Source: Cupriavidus gilardii (GTDB taxonomy: Bacteria > Pseudomonadota > Gammaproteobacteria > Burkholderiales > Burkholderiaceae). From it: 64,000 bases of DNA. The position numbers and the translations under genes are program-made. Shown here in pieces: positions 1 through 9,794 of this stretch; positions within the stretch are counted from its first letter, which is position 1; the number at the start of each line of letters is the position of its first letter. The DNA lies in NCBI RefSeq assembly GCF_013314895.1, contig NZ_JABTYE010000022.1, forward strand, positions 1 through 64,000, in the 5' to 3' direction. The notes under the pieces are model-generated. The model was not told the origin of the DNA. It made no database searches and saw nothing but the letters and a program-made list of their open reading frames with translations.

Positions 1-7
1 CTCCGGT

Positions 8-757
8 TCAGGCGGCGTCGGCCGGTTCGGTATCCGAGCCCGGTTCGCTGGCCGGTTCGCTTGCCGGGTCGCTGGCCGGTTCGGCGTCGGCGGCCTGGAT
101 CTGCCGCCACAGCCGGCCCAGATAGGGATCGTCGACGCCGTGGGTGGCCAGGCCCAGCAGGGTCTGGTGCAGATAGTCGCGCGCGGGGCCGTACAGGCCG
201 GTGGCGCGCCGCAGGCAGGCGACCACCCGCTCGTCCGGCAGCCGGCCGGCATAGGCCTCGTGGGCGCGGTTCATCACGAAGGCGAGCGCCCGCTGCGGGG
301 CCGCCTCGCCGTCGAGCTTCACGCGCAGCCAGCGCGGATGGTAGGCGCCGGTCATCATCTCGCGGCGCCACAGCACGCGAAATTCCTGCTCGACGACATG
401 GCTCGGGATGCGGAACACCATGCCGTGGCAGCTGCCGCCGCGGTCCAGGCCCAGCACCAGGCCGGGGTTGTCCCAGGTGCCGCGATTGATGCGCGAATAG
501 AGATAGAAGCCGCGGTGGTAGCCGTGCACGGTGGCGCGCCGGCGCTCGGTGTGCACCACCATCGGGTTCCAGATCAGGGAGCCGTAGCCGAACAGCCAGA
601 CGTCGCCATGCATGTCCGGCTGGTCGGGCCGGCGATCGAGGGTGGACCGCAACGAACGCTCGAGCGCGTCGTCCGACAGCAGCGACGAAGCCACCGGGGT
701 ACCGCCCAGCGTGGTCCGCAGCCGGTCCGCTTCAAGATCTTGTCGGGTGATGGCCAT
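8..757 (-). CDS. chaC: ChaC-type gamma-glutamylcyclotransferase
   Basis: A 249-residue protein of the ChaC family. ChaC enzymes cleave glutathione in the cytosol to 5-oxoproline and Cys-Gly. The family signature YGSLIWNP is visible at about residue 58, preceded by VWLFG. The following segment, with the heavily charged FRVLWRREMMTGAY stretch, also fits the family. The last 25 residues are a Glu/Pro/Ser/Ala-rich tail encoded by imperfect 12-bp repeats, which is not part of the fold. I chose the ATG at 757; an upstream TTG at 775 would add six residues but is less likely. No clear Shine-Dalgarno precedes the ATG. The gene is complete, ending in TGA at 8-10. The family call is firm; glutathione as the substrate is by homology only. 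Confidence 0.88.
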   Translation of the reverse strand: MAITRQDLEADRLRTTLGGTPVASSLLSDDALERSLRSTLDRRPDQPDMHGDVWLFGYGSLIWNPMVVHTERRRATVHGYHRGFYLYSRINRGTWDNPGLVLGLDRGGSCHGMVFRIPSHVVEQEFRVLWRREMMTGAYHPRWLRVKLDGEAAPQRALAFVMNRAHEAYAGRLPDERVVACLRRATGLYGPARDYLHQTLLGLATHGVDDPYLGRLWRQIQAADAEPASDPASEPASEPGSDTEPADAA

Positions 758-922
758 GGTGCAAGCATAATGCAAAGCCGGACAGCGGGAGGCTTGCTAC
801 ACCACATGGCGTGGGGGATGTCGGCGTGGGGCAACGGGTGCTGCCCTACCCACTGCCGGCGGGGTGGCGGCCGATGTTGCGCCGTCCTTACAATGGCTGC
901 CAACTACCAGGAGGGATGGACT

Positions 923-1243
923 ATGGCGCGAACGCTTACGGTGGCCTTCGGCACCGGCAAGGAATTCGAGTTCACCATCGGCGATAGCGAGCTCGCGGGC
1001 ATCAGCGACGATGCCGGCTGGCGCTGGTTCGATCGGGAGTATGCGGAGCTCGACTGCCAGGCTTCCAGCCCGGTGGGCAAGGTGCTGGTCATCGACAAGA
1101 TCCTCAGCGTGGCGCGCTTCTCGGGCGAGCAGCGTTTCACCAGCGATCCGGACTGGGCCCGGGAGTACGCGCGGCATGCCGCGCATATCCTGGGTCGCGA
1201 TCGGGTCCGCGTCGACGTGGGCAACGCGTCGATCGGCTTCTGA
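923..1243 (+). CDS. Small conserved hypothetical protein
   Basis: A 106-residue acidic soluble protein that I do not recognise. It begins MARTLTVAFG and contains a Trp-Arg-Trp-Phe-Asp segment near residue 33. It has no signal peptide and no membrane segment. The ATG at 923 is chosen because a strong AGGAGG lies 7-8 bases upstream; the open frame runs far further upstream, but without a plausible start site. It is transcribed away from chaC and converges with the FKBP gene, whose end lies 34 bases beyond its stop. Codon usage looks like the neighbours. No function can be proposed from sequence alone. Confidence 0.7.
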   Translation: MARTLTVAFGTGKEFEFTIGDSELAGISDDAGWRWFDREYAELDCQASSPVGKVLVIDKILSVARFSGEQRFTSDPDWAREYARHAAHILGRDRVRVDVGNASIGF

Positions 1244-1277
1244 GCCGGGTATCGACGCGATTGCCGGAGCTACCGCC

Positions 1278-1625
1278 TCAGACGGCCAGCAGTTCCACTT
1301 CGAACAGCAGCGTGGCGTTCGGCGGAATCACGCCGCCGGCGCCGCGTGCGCCATAACCGAGGTCGGCCGGAATCACCAGCCGGCGCGTGCCGCCGACCTT
1401 CATGCCCTGCACGCCTTCGTCCCAGCCGCGGATCACGTGGCCGGCGCCCAGCGGGAACACGAAGGGATCGTTGCGATCCTTGCTCGAATCGAATTTGCGG
1501 CCAGCCTGGCCGTTCTCGTACAGCCAGCCGGTGTAGTGCACGGTGACGTGCTTGCCCACGGTCGCTTCGGCGCCCTGGCCGGTCACGGTGTCTTCGTATT
1601 GCAGGCCGGAAGGAGTGGTGATCAT
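1278..1625 (-). CDS. FKBP-type peptidyl-prolyl cis-trans isomerase
   Basis: A 115-residue single-domain FKBP that catalyses cis-trans isomerisation of X-Pro bonds. The FK506-binding fold is seen in order: [13 protein letters not shown] (about residue 27), [42 protein letters not shown] and [14 protein letters not shown] at the C-terminus. These include the usual Tyr, Phe, Asp, Trp and Tyr pocket residues. There is no signal peptide, so it is cytosolic, and it lacks the dimerisation helix of the longer FkpA/FklB proteins. An AAAGGAAAG ribosome site sits about six bases before the ATG. The length is typical for the short soluble FKBPs of Burkholderiales. Confidence 0.93.
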   Translation of the reverse strand: MITTPSGLQYEDTVTGQGAEATVGKHVTVHYTGWLYENGQAGRKFDSSKDRNDPFVFPLGAGHVIRGWDEGVQGMKVGGTRRLVIPADLGYGARGAGGVIPPNATLLFEVELLAV

Positions 1626-1755
1626 CGGTCTTTCCTTTGTGTGACTGCCCGCCGCGGCTTCGCGCCGCGACGCGCGTGGTGATTCGGGGCCCGGGACCGC
1701 GCGGCCGTGGCCGGCGTGCGCGTGGCACCGAGCCGGCAGTGTACCCGCAAGCCGC

Positions 1756-2304
1756 TCAGGCGTCGGCCCGCTGCCAGGTGTCCAGGCGCAGCTGCACGCT
1801 GCGCTCGTCGTCGCTGAACCAGATCTCGCCGTCCTGGATCGTCACGGTCAGCCGCATCGCGCGGCGCGCCATGCCGGCCAGCGCGTCGACCGCCTCGCCG
1901 GGTACCGCATGGACGGTCAGATTGCGCAGCTTGCCGGCCTTGCCGGCGATGCCCTTCCACCATTCGCGGGCGCTGGCGGGCTGGTAGGCGAACACGGTCA
2001 CGCGCGCAGCGCGCGAGGCGGCCCGCTTGAGCCGGGTCTCGTCGGGCTGGCCCAGGTCGATCCAGTGTTCGATCTCGCCGGTCAGGCTGCGCTCCCACAG
2101 GTCGGGCTCGTCCGGTTCGTCGAGCCCGCGCGTCAGGCTCAGCGTTTCGCTCGCCTCGCAGGCGAACGCCAGCAGCCGCACCATCATGCGGGCATCGTTT
2201 TCGGACGGATGTTGCGCGACGGTCAGCGCGTGGGTGCCGTAGTAGTGCCGGTCCATATCGGAGATCGACAGCTCGGCTTTGCAGATGGTGGACTTCAGGG
2301 CCAT
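1756..2304 (-). CDS. yaeQ: YaeQ family protein
   Basis: A 182-residue YaeQ-family protein. The start [20 protein letters not shown] and the segment [23 protein letters not shown] are characteristic. The family adopts a PD-(D/E)XK nuclease-like fold. E. coli YaeQ was once proposed to compensate for RfaH, but its biochemical role is not settled. The retained [17 protein letters not shown] and VFAYQ segments match the conserved core positions. The open frame extends 27 codons upstream, but the ATG at 2304 gives the canonical N-terminus. It is monocistronic, between the FKBP gene and a small membrane protein gene. Confidence 0.88.
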   Translation of the reverse strand: MALKSTICKAELSISDMDRHYYGTHALTVAQHPSENDARMMVRLLAFACEASETLSLTRGLDEPDEPDLWERSLTGEIEHWIDLGQPDETRLKRAASRAARVTVFAYQPASAREWWKGIAGKAGKLRNLTVHAVPGEAVDALAGMARRAMRLTVTIQDGEIWFSDDERSVQLRLDTWQRADA

Positions 2305-2443
2305 GGGGAAGAGGGAGCAGAAAGCGGCACGCCGGCCGATGGCGCGGGCAGGATGCCCGGCACGGCCGGCCGGCAAACGGCGCATGTTACCCGATCACCG
2401 TGTGCGTGACGGTGCGGACGACATGGCAGGGAACAGCCAGGGA

Positions 2444-2503
2444 AAACGGCAGCGGAAACGGCAGCGGAAACGGCAGCGGAAACGGCAGCCGAAACGACAG
2501 CGC
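2444..2503. repeat. 12-bp tandem repeat, five copies
   Basis: Five consecutive copies of a 12-base unit (AAACGGCAGCGG on the + strand). The first three are identical and the last two carry one to three substitutions. It lies between the 3' end of the small membrane-protein gene and the yaeQ start. It contains no start codon or plausible gene. Confidence 0.9.
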
Positions 2504-2527
2504 CGCACGGAATGCGCGGCGCGACGG

Positions 2528-2851
2528 TCAGCGGGACTTGCGGTAATCGCTGAAGTAGAAGCGCAACAGCGCGGAGGCGATCACCAGGGCGAGGAAGGCG
2601 GCGGCAATCACCATCGCCTGGCCGGCGGGGCTGTTCATCTGCCCGTTGACGCCGAGTTCGACCAGGCGGCCGATCACCAGCATCACCAGCACCGGGATCA
2701 CCAGCGCGCGGCGGCCGTAGGTGCGCATCACCCAGCCGGGGAAGTTGCGCAGCAGATGGCCGACAAAATCGCGCGGAATGCTGCAGATCAAGCACGCCCC
2801 TGCGGCAGCGAGCGAAGCCGCCACCACATCCCCCAGTCCAATCCCGAACAT
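2528..2851 (-). CDS. Small integral membrane protein, hypothetical
   Basis: A 107-residue protein with three likely membrane segments: about residues 4-24 (a Gly/Ala-rich helix ending in a Cys-Leu-Ile-Cys motif), 48-66 and 78-97. A short basic tail, YFSDYRKSR, is probably cytoplasmic. I do not recognise the family. The ATG at 2851 (MFGIGLGDVV) is preferred over one 18 codons upstream because the extension is Arg/Gly-rich and looks like untranslated leader. Its neighbours on the same strand are MAPEG upstream and yaeQ downstream, with no sign of a tight operon. Inner-membrane location is inferred from hydrophobicity only. Confidence 0.65.
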   Translation of the reverse strand: MFGIGLGDVVAASLAAAGACLICSIPRDFVGHLLRNFPGWVMRTYGRRALVIPVLVMLVIGRLVELGVNGQMNSPAGQAMVIAAAFLALVIASALLRFYFSDYRKSR

Positions 2852-2989
2852 GATTCCCCGTCCCGTCGCGCCCGGGCGCAAAAAGCCGGGGCATAAATTT
2901 TGCAAAGCGCTGATTCTACAGAAGAATTCCGAATTTCAGGTGTCGCCGGGTCGACCTGAAACAGAAGTGGGACAGAACGCAACAGACGC

Positions 2990-3373
2990 TCAGGGCACCA
3001 GCACCGGCAGCAGGAAAATGCCAAGCACGCACAGGAAGCCGAGCGTCCAGCACAGCGAGCGCAGCGTGGCGCGGTCGGCCAGATAGCAGACCGTGTAGAG
3101 AACCCGTATCACGATGAAGGCGATCGCCAGTTCGTCGATGCGCGCCTGGGGCGCCTGCAGGTGGCTGGCGCACAGCACCGCCGCGGCGAACATCGGAAAG
3201 GCCTCGAAGTGGTTGCGGTGGGCGAGGTCGGCCCGGCGCGCGCGGCCGGTCTGGCGCTCCAGCCAGGCGCGCGGATCGTGATTGTCGAAAGCGGGCGCGC
3301 CCCACTTGGCGATGCCCACCGTGACGATGGGCAGGATGCCGGCGATCAGCACGCACCAGAAAGCGATCGGCAT
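2990..3373 (-). CDS. MAPEG family membrane protein
   Basis: A 127-residue protein of the MAPEG superfamily (membrane-associated proteins in eicosanoid and glutathione metabolism). Four hydrophobic helices are visible at about residues 5-22, 55-75, 80-97 and 105-125. The family signature is the HRNHFEAFPMFAAAVL stretch, which marks the start of helix 2, with Arg and Asn residues that contact glutathione in characterised members. Bacterial members of this size are mostly uncharacterised; glutathione-linked peroxidase or transferase activity is possible but unproven. It is complete and 62 bases from the S4 protein gene. Confidence 0.85.
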   Translation of the reverse strand: MPIAFWCVLIAGILPIVTVGIAKWGAPAFDNHDPRAWLERQTGRARRADLAHRNHFEAFPMFAAAVLCASHLQAPQARIDELAIAFIVIRVLYTVCYLADRATLRSLCWTLGFLCVLGIFLLPVLVP

Positions 3374-3434
3374 GGCGTTGTCCTTGGTTCTGTCTTCGGC
3401 GATCGGCGCAGGTCGGGCGGCGCTGGCGCGGCCA

Positions 3435-3653
3435 TCACGCCGCCACCACGCGGATCGTCACGCCAGGCAGGGTCACCACCTGGCCGGCGCGGATCTTGGC
3501 CGTCTTGCGCGATTCGGCCACGCCGTCGACCGCGACCTCGCCGGCCGCGACCAGCGCCTTGCCGGCGCCGCCGCTGTCGACCACGCCGGCCAGCTTGAGC
3601 AGATCGTTCAGCGCGATGTGCTCGCGGTCCAGCGGGAAGGTCAGGGTCTGCAT
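3435..3653 (-). CDS. Small S4-domain RNA-binding protein (YbcJ-like)
   Basis: A 72-residue protein that is essentially one S4 RNA-binding domain. The helical segment IALNDLLKLAGVVDSGGAGKALVAAGEVAVDG carries the conserved Gly-Gly and Lys positions. It is followed by the strand AKIRAGQVVTLPGVTIRV. Relatives such as E. coli YbcJ and Bacillus YaaA are thought to bind structured RNA, probably ribosomal or tRNA, but their targets are unclear. It lies 68 bases downstream of glnS on the same strand and may be co-transcribed with it. The ATG at 3653 gives the whole domain. The open frame continues upstream into glnS in another frame and is not coding there. Confidence 0.85.
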   Translation of the reverse strand: MQTLTFPLDREHIALNDLLKLAGVVDSGGAGKALVAAGEVAVDGVAESRKTAKIRAGQVVTLPGVTIRVVAA

Positions 3654-3721
3654 GGTGAAGATTGGGTTGGGAGGTGGCGCCGGGCGCCGAACCTTCGGCG
3701 CGCCGGCGTGAGCCGCGGCTA

Positions 3722-5479
<1,758 letters not shown>

Positions 5480-5749
5480 GGTTTGGCCAGGTTGGGCCGC
5501 GGGTCGCGGCCGGCTTCAGGGCAGATTCGATTCTGGGCAAAGATCGGCGCGGTGTGCGCCGGGCCAGCGCGCCGCAGCCCGGGAGGGCGCGGCTTGCTGG
5601 CGGGAACCCGGGATTTTACCGTGCCGGCGCATTGCCCGCGCGCGCAATCTTTGCCGGCGCGCTAGCATGGAGTTGGCGCGCAGGGCCCGGCCCGTCCATC
5701 CGCGCCGCGTGCCCGTTCATTTCGATCGTCTTCGTTGCCGAGGAGCGCC

Positions 5750-7174
5750 ATGTCATCGCCCGATCCTTCCGCCACCCTTGCCGCGCTATGGCGCTTCACC
5801 GGACTGCCGGAGGCCGCGCTTGCCCAGACGCGGCTGACCGGCGCCGAGCCGGTGCTGCCGTCGTCGTTTGCGGTGGGCACCGCCGCGCAGGCGAGTCTCG
5901 CCGCGGCGGCGCTGGCGGCCGCGTCGCTGTGGCAGCAGCGCACGGGCCGCTGGCAACAGGTAGCGGTCGACATGCGCCACGCCATCGCGGAATTCCGCAG
6001 CGAGCGTTATCTGCGCGTCAATGGCGGCCCCGCGCCCGAGCTGTGGGACAAGATCGCGGGCGCCTATCGCTGCGGCGATGGCCGCTGGGTCCGGCTGCAC
6101 ACCAATTTCCTGCATCACCGCGATGGCGTGCTGCGTCTGCTCGGCTGCGCCAACGACAAGGACGCGGTGCAGGCTGCGCTGGGCAAATGGGAGGCGGAGG
6201 CCTTCGAGACCGCGGCCTCGGACGCCGGCCTGGTCGTCGCGGCGATGCGCAGCTTCGACGAATGGGATCGGCATCCGCAAGCCGCCGCGCTGCGCGCGCT
6301 GCCGCCGATCGTGATCGAACGGATCGGCGACGCGCCGCCGCTGCCGTTACCGGATTTGCCGGCGCAGGATGCCCGGCCCCTGTCCGGCGTGCGCGTGCTC
6401 GATTTCACCCGCATCATCGCCGGCCCGGTGGCCGGCCGCACGCTGGCCGCGCATGGCGCCGACGTGCTGCTGGTCACGGCGCCGCATCTGCCGTCGATTG
6501 CGCCGCTGGTGATCGACACCGGGCGCGGCAAGCGCTCCTGCCAGCTCGATCTGCGCGACGCCGACGACAAGCACACGTTGCACAAGCTGCTGCATGGCGC
6601 CGATGTCCTGCTGCAGGGCTATCGGCCCGGCGGCCTCGCGGCACTGGGCTTTGGCCCCGAAGCGGCGGCGCGCGCCCGCCCGGGCATCGTCTACGTTTCG
6701 CTGTCGGCCTATGGCCATGTCGGCCCGTGGGCCGGCAAGCGGGGCTTCGATTCGCTGGTGCAGACCGCCACCGGCTTCAACGACGCCGAGGCGCGCGCCG
6801 CCGGCAGCGACACGCCGCGGCCGTTGCCGGCACAGGTGCTCGACCACGCCGCCGGCTATCTGCTGGCGCTCGGCGCGATGGCCGCGCTGCATCGGCGCGC
6901 CACCGAGGGCGGCAGCTGGCACGTGCGCGTGTCGCTGGCGCAGACCGGGCAGTGGCTGCGCGGACTCGGCCGGATTGACAACGGCCTGCAGGCGCCGGAC
7001 CAGCGGATCGACGACATCAGCGACCTGCTGGAGGCCGTGCCGTCGGGCTTTGGCATGCTGACGACGGTACGGCACGCGGCGCAACTGTCCGAGACGCCGG
7101 CCCGCTGGGAACAGCCATCGGTGCCGCTGGGCAGCGACGCCGCGGAGTGGTTGCCGCGCGGTGGGGCGAAGTAA
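5750..7174 (+). CDS. CaiB/BaiF family III CoA-transferase, long form
   Basis: A 474-residue CoA-transferase-like protein. The usual N-terminal CaiB signature (SGVRVLDFTRIIAGPVAGRTLAAHGADVLLVTAP) appears only at about residue 210, followed by the CoA-binding region and the LDHAAGYLLALGAMAALH stretch holding the candidate catalytic Asp. The first 200 residues contain what normally lies at the other end of such proteins: a GDGRWVRLHTNF strand and a SFDEWDRHPQAAALRAL segment. Order thus appears permuted relative to classical family III enzymes. The substrate is unknown. I chose ATG 5750 with a GAGGAG 5-6 bases upstream; an in-frame ATG at 5735 is less well placed. It is monocistronic and divergent from glnS. 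Confidence 0.85.
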   Translation: MSSPDPSATLAALWRFTGLPEAALAQTRLTGAEPVLPSSFAVGTAAQASLAAAALAAASLWQQRTGRWQQVAVDMRHAIAEFRSERYLRVNGGPAPELWDKIAGAYRCGDGRWVRLHTNFLHHRDGVLRLLGCANDKDAVQAALGKWEAEAFETAASDAGLVVAAMRSFDEWDRHPQAAALRALPPIVIERIGDAPPLPLPDLPAQDARPLSGVRVLDFTRIIAGPVAGRTLAAHGADVLLVTAPHLPSIAPLVIDTGRGKRSCQLDLRDADDKHTLHKLLHGADVLLQGYRPGGLAALGFGPEAAARARPGIVYVSLSAYGHVGPWAGKRGFDSLVQTATGFNDAEARAAGSDTPRPLPAQVLDHAAGYLLALGAMAALHRRATEGGSWHVRVSLAQTGQWLRGLGRIDNGLQAPDQRIDDISDLLEAVPSGFGMLTTVRHAAQLSETPARWEQPSVPLGSDAAEWLPRGGAK

Positions 7175-7261
7175 GGCCAGCCGGAATCCTGTCGAACCTT
7201 GCCGACGGTGGCCCCTTGACGCGCGGCCGCCGTCCTTCGCTGCCAGCGTCACGCCACGGCC

Positions 7262-7305
7262 GGGCCAAGCAGGGCCAAGCAGGGCCAAGCAGGGCCAAGC
7301 AGGGC
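7262..7305. repeat. 10-bp tandem repeat
   Basis: Four full copies plus a partial copy of the 10-base unit GGGCCAAGCA, perfectly conserved. It lies just upstream of the promoter of the SDR-FMO-TetR operon, within the 245-base gap after the CoA-transferase gene. It contains no coding potential. Confidence 0.9.
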
Positions 7306-7323
7306 GACCACCTCGATATTTTT

Positions 7324-7352
7324 TTGACGTGATAAAACCTACCGAGTAGTAT
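7324..7352 (+). promoter_or_regulatory. Strong sigma70-like promoter with overlapping palindrome
   Basis: TTGACG at 7324-7329, a 17-base spacer, then TAGTAT at 7347-7352. The flanks are AT-rich in an otherwise very GC-rich region. An inverted repeat, CTAC-CGA-GTAG (7339-7349), overlaps the spacer and -10 element, which is where a TetR-type repressor would block initiation. The operon it would drive (SDR, FMO, TetR) ends with a TetR gene, so autoregulation is the natural inference. The start of transcription would fall near 7359, giving a leader of about 60 bases. Confidence 0.7.
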
Positions 7353-7419
7353 GTTTTTACGACGAAGGCCCGCCTTCGGCAAGAACGACGACAAGAACGA
7401 CGACAAGGAGATCCCAGGC

Positions 7420-8391
7420 ATGCGGGTTCTGATCACGGGCGCAGCCGGCTTTATCGGCACCGCGCTGCAACGCGCGTTGATCGCGCGGGGAAGCCTGGCC
7501 GACCCTGGCGGCACGTCGCGCCGGATCGACGAACTCGTGCTCGCCGACCGTGCCGACGTGCCGCTGCCTGGGGACGCGCCGTGCCGCCGCACCGTGCTGC
7601 GCGGCGACCTGGCCGAGCCCGGTTTTGCCGCGCACCTGGCGGCGCTGGCGCCGGACAGCGTCTTCCATCTGGCGGCCAGCCTGACGCTGGAGGCCGAAGC
7701 CGAGGAGTCTCGCGCCTATCGCGTCCATGTCGAAGCATTGCGCGCGCTGATCGCGGGCTTCGTCAAGCCACCCCGGCTGGTGCTGGCCAGCTCGATCGCC
7801 GTCTTCGGGGGAAACTTGCCCGAGACGGTCGGCGATGGGCTGCGCGCCGAGCCCGACACGATCTATGGCACCCACAAGGCCATCGCCGAGTTGCTGCTGG
7901 CCGACTACAGCCGCCGCGGCCGCGTCGATGCGCGCGCGTTGCGCCTGCCGATCGTGCTGATCCGCGATGGGGCACCGTCGCCGGCAGTGTCCGACCGCAT
8001 CGCCGCGATCTTGCGGGAGCCGCTGGCGGGCCGCGAAGTGGTGTGCGGGCTCCGTCCGGAAACACGGATGCCGGTCGCGTCGGCCCAGGCGGTCGCGCAG
8101 GCTTTGATCGCGATGCACGATCTGCCGGCGGAACGGCTGCCGCACGACCGCGCGCTGAACCTGCCGTCGCTGTCGACCACGGTGGGCGAGATGGTGGACG
8201 CCTTGCGCCGGATCGGCGGCGACGCCGCCGCGGCGCGGGTCCGCTACGAGCCGGACGCCGCCCTGCAGCGCGTGGTCGACAGCTGGCCGCGCGCCTTCAC
8301 GTCCGACCAGGCCCGCGCGCTGGGCCTGCATGCCGATGCGGATGTCGACGCGGTCCTGGCGGCCTATCTCTCTGAAAAGGGGCCGGCATGA
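7420..8391 (+). CDS. NAD-dependent epimerase/dehydratase (extended SDR)
   Basis: A 323-residue extended short-chain dehydrogenase/reductase. The Rossmann motif VLITGAAGFIG starts at residue 3 and is followed by LRGDLAEP (adenine contact). The catalytic region is ASSIAVFGG with the YGTHK tetrad, giving Ser, Tyr and Lys. The C-terminal half resembles the DenD (D-erythronate dehydrogenase) branch of extended SDRs, but the substrate cannot be read from sequence. An AAGGAG lies ten bases before the ATG at 7420; the upstream in-frame extension from 7351 overlaps the promoter and is rejected. It is first in an operon, overlapping the FMO gene by four bases. Context suggests it acts on the monooxygenase substrate or product. 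Confidence 0.85.
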   Translation: MRVLITGAAGFIGTALQRALIARGSLADPGGTSRRIDELVLADRADVPLPGDAPCRRTVLRGDLAEPGFAAHLAALAPDSVFHLAASLTLEAEAEESRAYRVHVEALRALIAGFVKPPRLVLASSIAVFGGNLPETVGDGLRAEPDTIYGTHKAIAELLLADYSRRGRVDARALRLPIVLIRDGAPSPAVSDRIAAILREPLAGREVVCGLRPETRMPVASAQAVAQALIAMHDLPAERLPHDRALNLPSLSTTVGEMVDALRRIGGDAAAARVRYEPDAALQRVVDSWPRAFTSDQARALGLHADADVDAVLAAYLSEKGPA

Positions 8392-9794
8392 AGAACCCCG
8401 CGATCGGATTCCGCCGCAACGGCCCGACCTCCACCGGCGAGGCCGAACGGCCAGCCGAGGCGGCGATGCGCTTCAACGACCCGCTGTCGCCCGAAGTCGC
8501 CGCGCTGCCGGTCTGCATCGTCGGTGCCGGATCGTCCGGCGTCACCGCGGCCAAGGCGCTGAAGGAGAAGGGCGTCGCCTTCGACTGCTTCGAGCTGGGC
8601 TCGAAGATCGGCGGCATGTGGCGCTACGAAAACGACAACGGCATGTCGTCGGCCTATCGCAGCCTGCATATCGACACCAGCCGCACCAACCTCGGCTATT
8701 CCGATTTTCCGATTCCCGACCGCTATCCGGATTTCCTGTCGCACTACGAGGTGATCGAATATCTGGAAGCCTATGCCGACCGCTTCGGGATCCCGCCGCA
8801 TATCCGCTTCAATACGCGGGTCGAGCGCGTGGAACCGGTCGGCGACGGCAGCTGGCGCGTCACGCTGGGCGATGGCAGCCGCCGCCGCTATCGCGCGGTG
8901 ATCGTCGCCAACGGCCACCTGTGGGACCCGCGCTGGCCACGGTTCGATGGCGAGTTTTCCGGCGAGCAGATCCATTCGCACCACTACCGGACTGCCGAGC
9001 CGTTTCGCGACAAGAACGTGCTGATCGTCGGCATTGGCAATTCGGCGGTCGATATCGCGGTCGACGTCTGCAAGTCGGCGAACCGCACGTGGATCTCCAC
9101 GCGGCGCAGCGCGTGGATCATGCCCAAATACATCATGGGTCATCCCACAGACCGCTGGTCGGCGTTCTTCGCGCGGCGCCTGCATCTGCCGACGCGTGTC
9201 ACCCGCACGCTGGTGCGCTGGCTCGCGTATCTGGCCACCGGCGATCAGGCGCGCGTCGGCATTCCGCGGCCGCGCCACGCGATCTGGCGCGAGCATGCCA
9301 CGCTGAGCCAGGAACTGATCCCGTACTGCGGCCATGGCTGGATCCGCATCAAGCCGAACGTCCGCAAGCTGGACGGCGACCACGTCGAGTTCGACGACGG
9401 CTCGCGCGAAGCGGTCGACGCGATCATCCACGCGACCGGCTACCGGGCCAGCTTTCCGTTTCTCGATCGACAGGTATTCGAGGTTGCGGACGGCAAGGCC
9501 GAACTCTATCGCCGCATGATGCCGCCGGACCGGCACGGCCTGTTCATGCTGGGCCTGGTGCAGCCGATCGGTCCGACCATTCCGCTGGTCGAGATTCAGG
9601 GCAAGTGGCTGGCCGCGGTGCTGGCCAACGAGATGCGGCTGCCAGGCCAGGACGGCATGCTGGCGGAGATCCGCGACCATCGGGACTACGTGTCGCGCCG
9701 CTTCGTCGGCTCGGCGCGCTACACGCTGGAGGTAGACTTCCGCCGGTACGCAAAACAGCTGTTTCGCGATATCGCCCGGGGAGGGGCGGCATGA
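8388..9794 (+). CDS. Flavin-containing monooxygenase (FMO/BVMO-like)
   Basis: A 468-residue flavoprotein monooxygenase. The FAD-binding GAGSSG motif is at about residue 46 and the NADPH-binding GIGNSA at about 217. The FMO fingerprint FxGxxxHxxxYR is present as FSGEQIHSHHYR just before the second Rossmann motif, and HATGYRASFPF supplies the ATG motif. Such enzymes oxygenate soft nucleophiles or ketones with O2 and NADPH. The substrate is unknown. The start overlaps the SDR stop (ATGA) and its own stop overlaps the TetR start, so translational coupling of all three is likely. It is cytosolic with no membrane anchor. Confidence 0.9.
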   Translation: MKNPAIGFRRNGPTSTGEAERPAEAAMRFNDPLSPEVAALPVCIVGAGSSGVTAAKALKEKGVAFDCFELGSKIGGMWRYENDNGMSSAYRSLHIDTSRTNLGYSDFPIPDRYPDFLSHYEVIEYLEAYADRFGIPPHIRFNTRVERVEPVGDGSWRVTLGDGSRRRYRAVIVANGHLWDPRWPRFDGEFSGEQIHSHHYRTAEPFRDKNVLIVGIGNSAVDIAVDVCKSANRTWISTRRSAWIMPKYIMGHPTDRWSAFFARRLHLPTRVTRTLVRWLAYLATGDQARVGIPRPRHAIWREHATLSQELIPYCGHGWIRIKPNVRKLDGDHVEFDDGSREAVDAIIHATGYRASFPFLDRQVFEVADGKAELYRRMMPPDRHGLFMLGLVQPIGPTIPLVEIQGKWLAAVLANEMRLPGQDGMLAEIRDHRDYVSRRFVGSARYTLEVDFRRYAKQLFRDIARGGAA

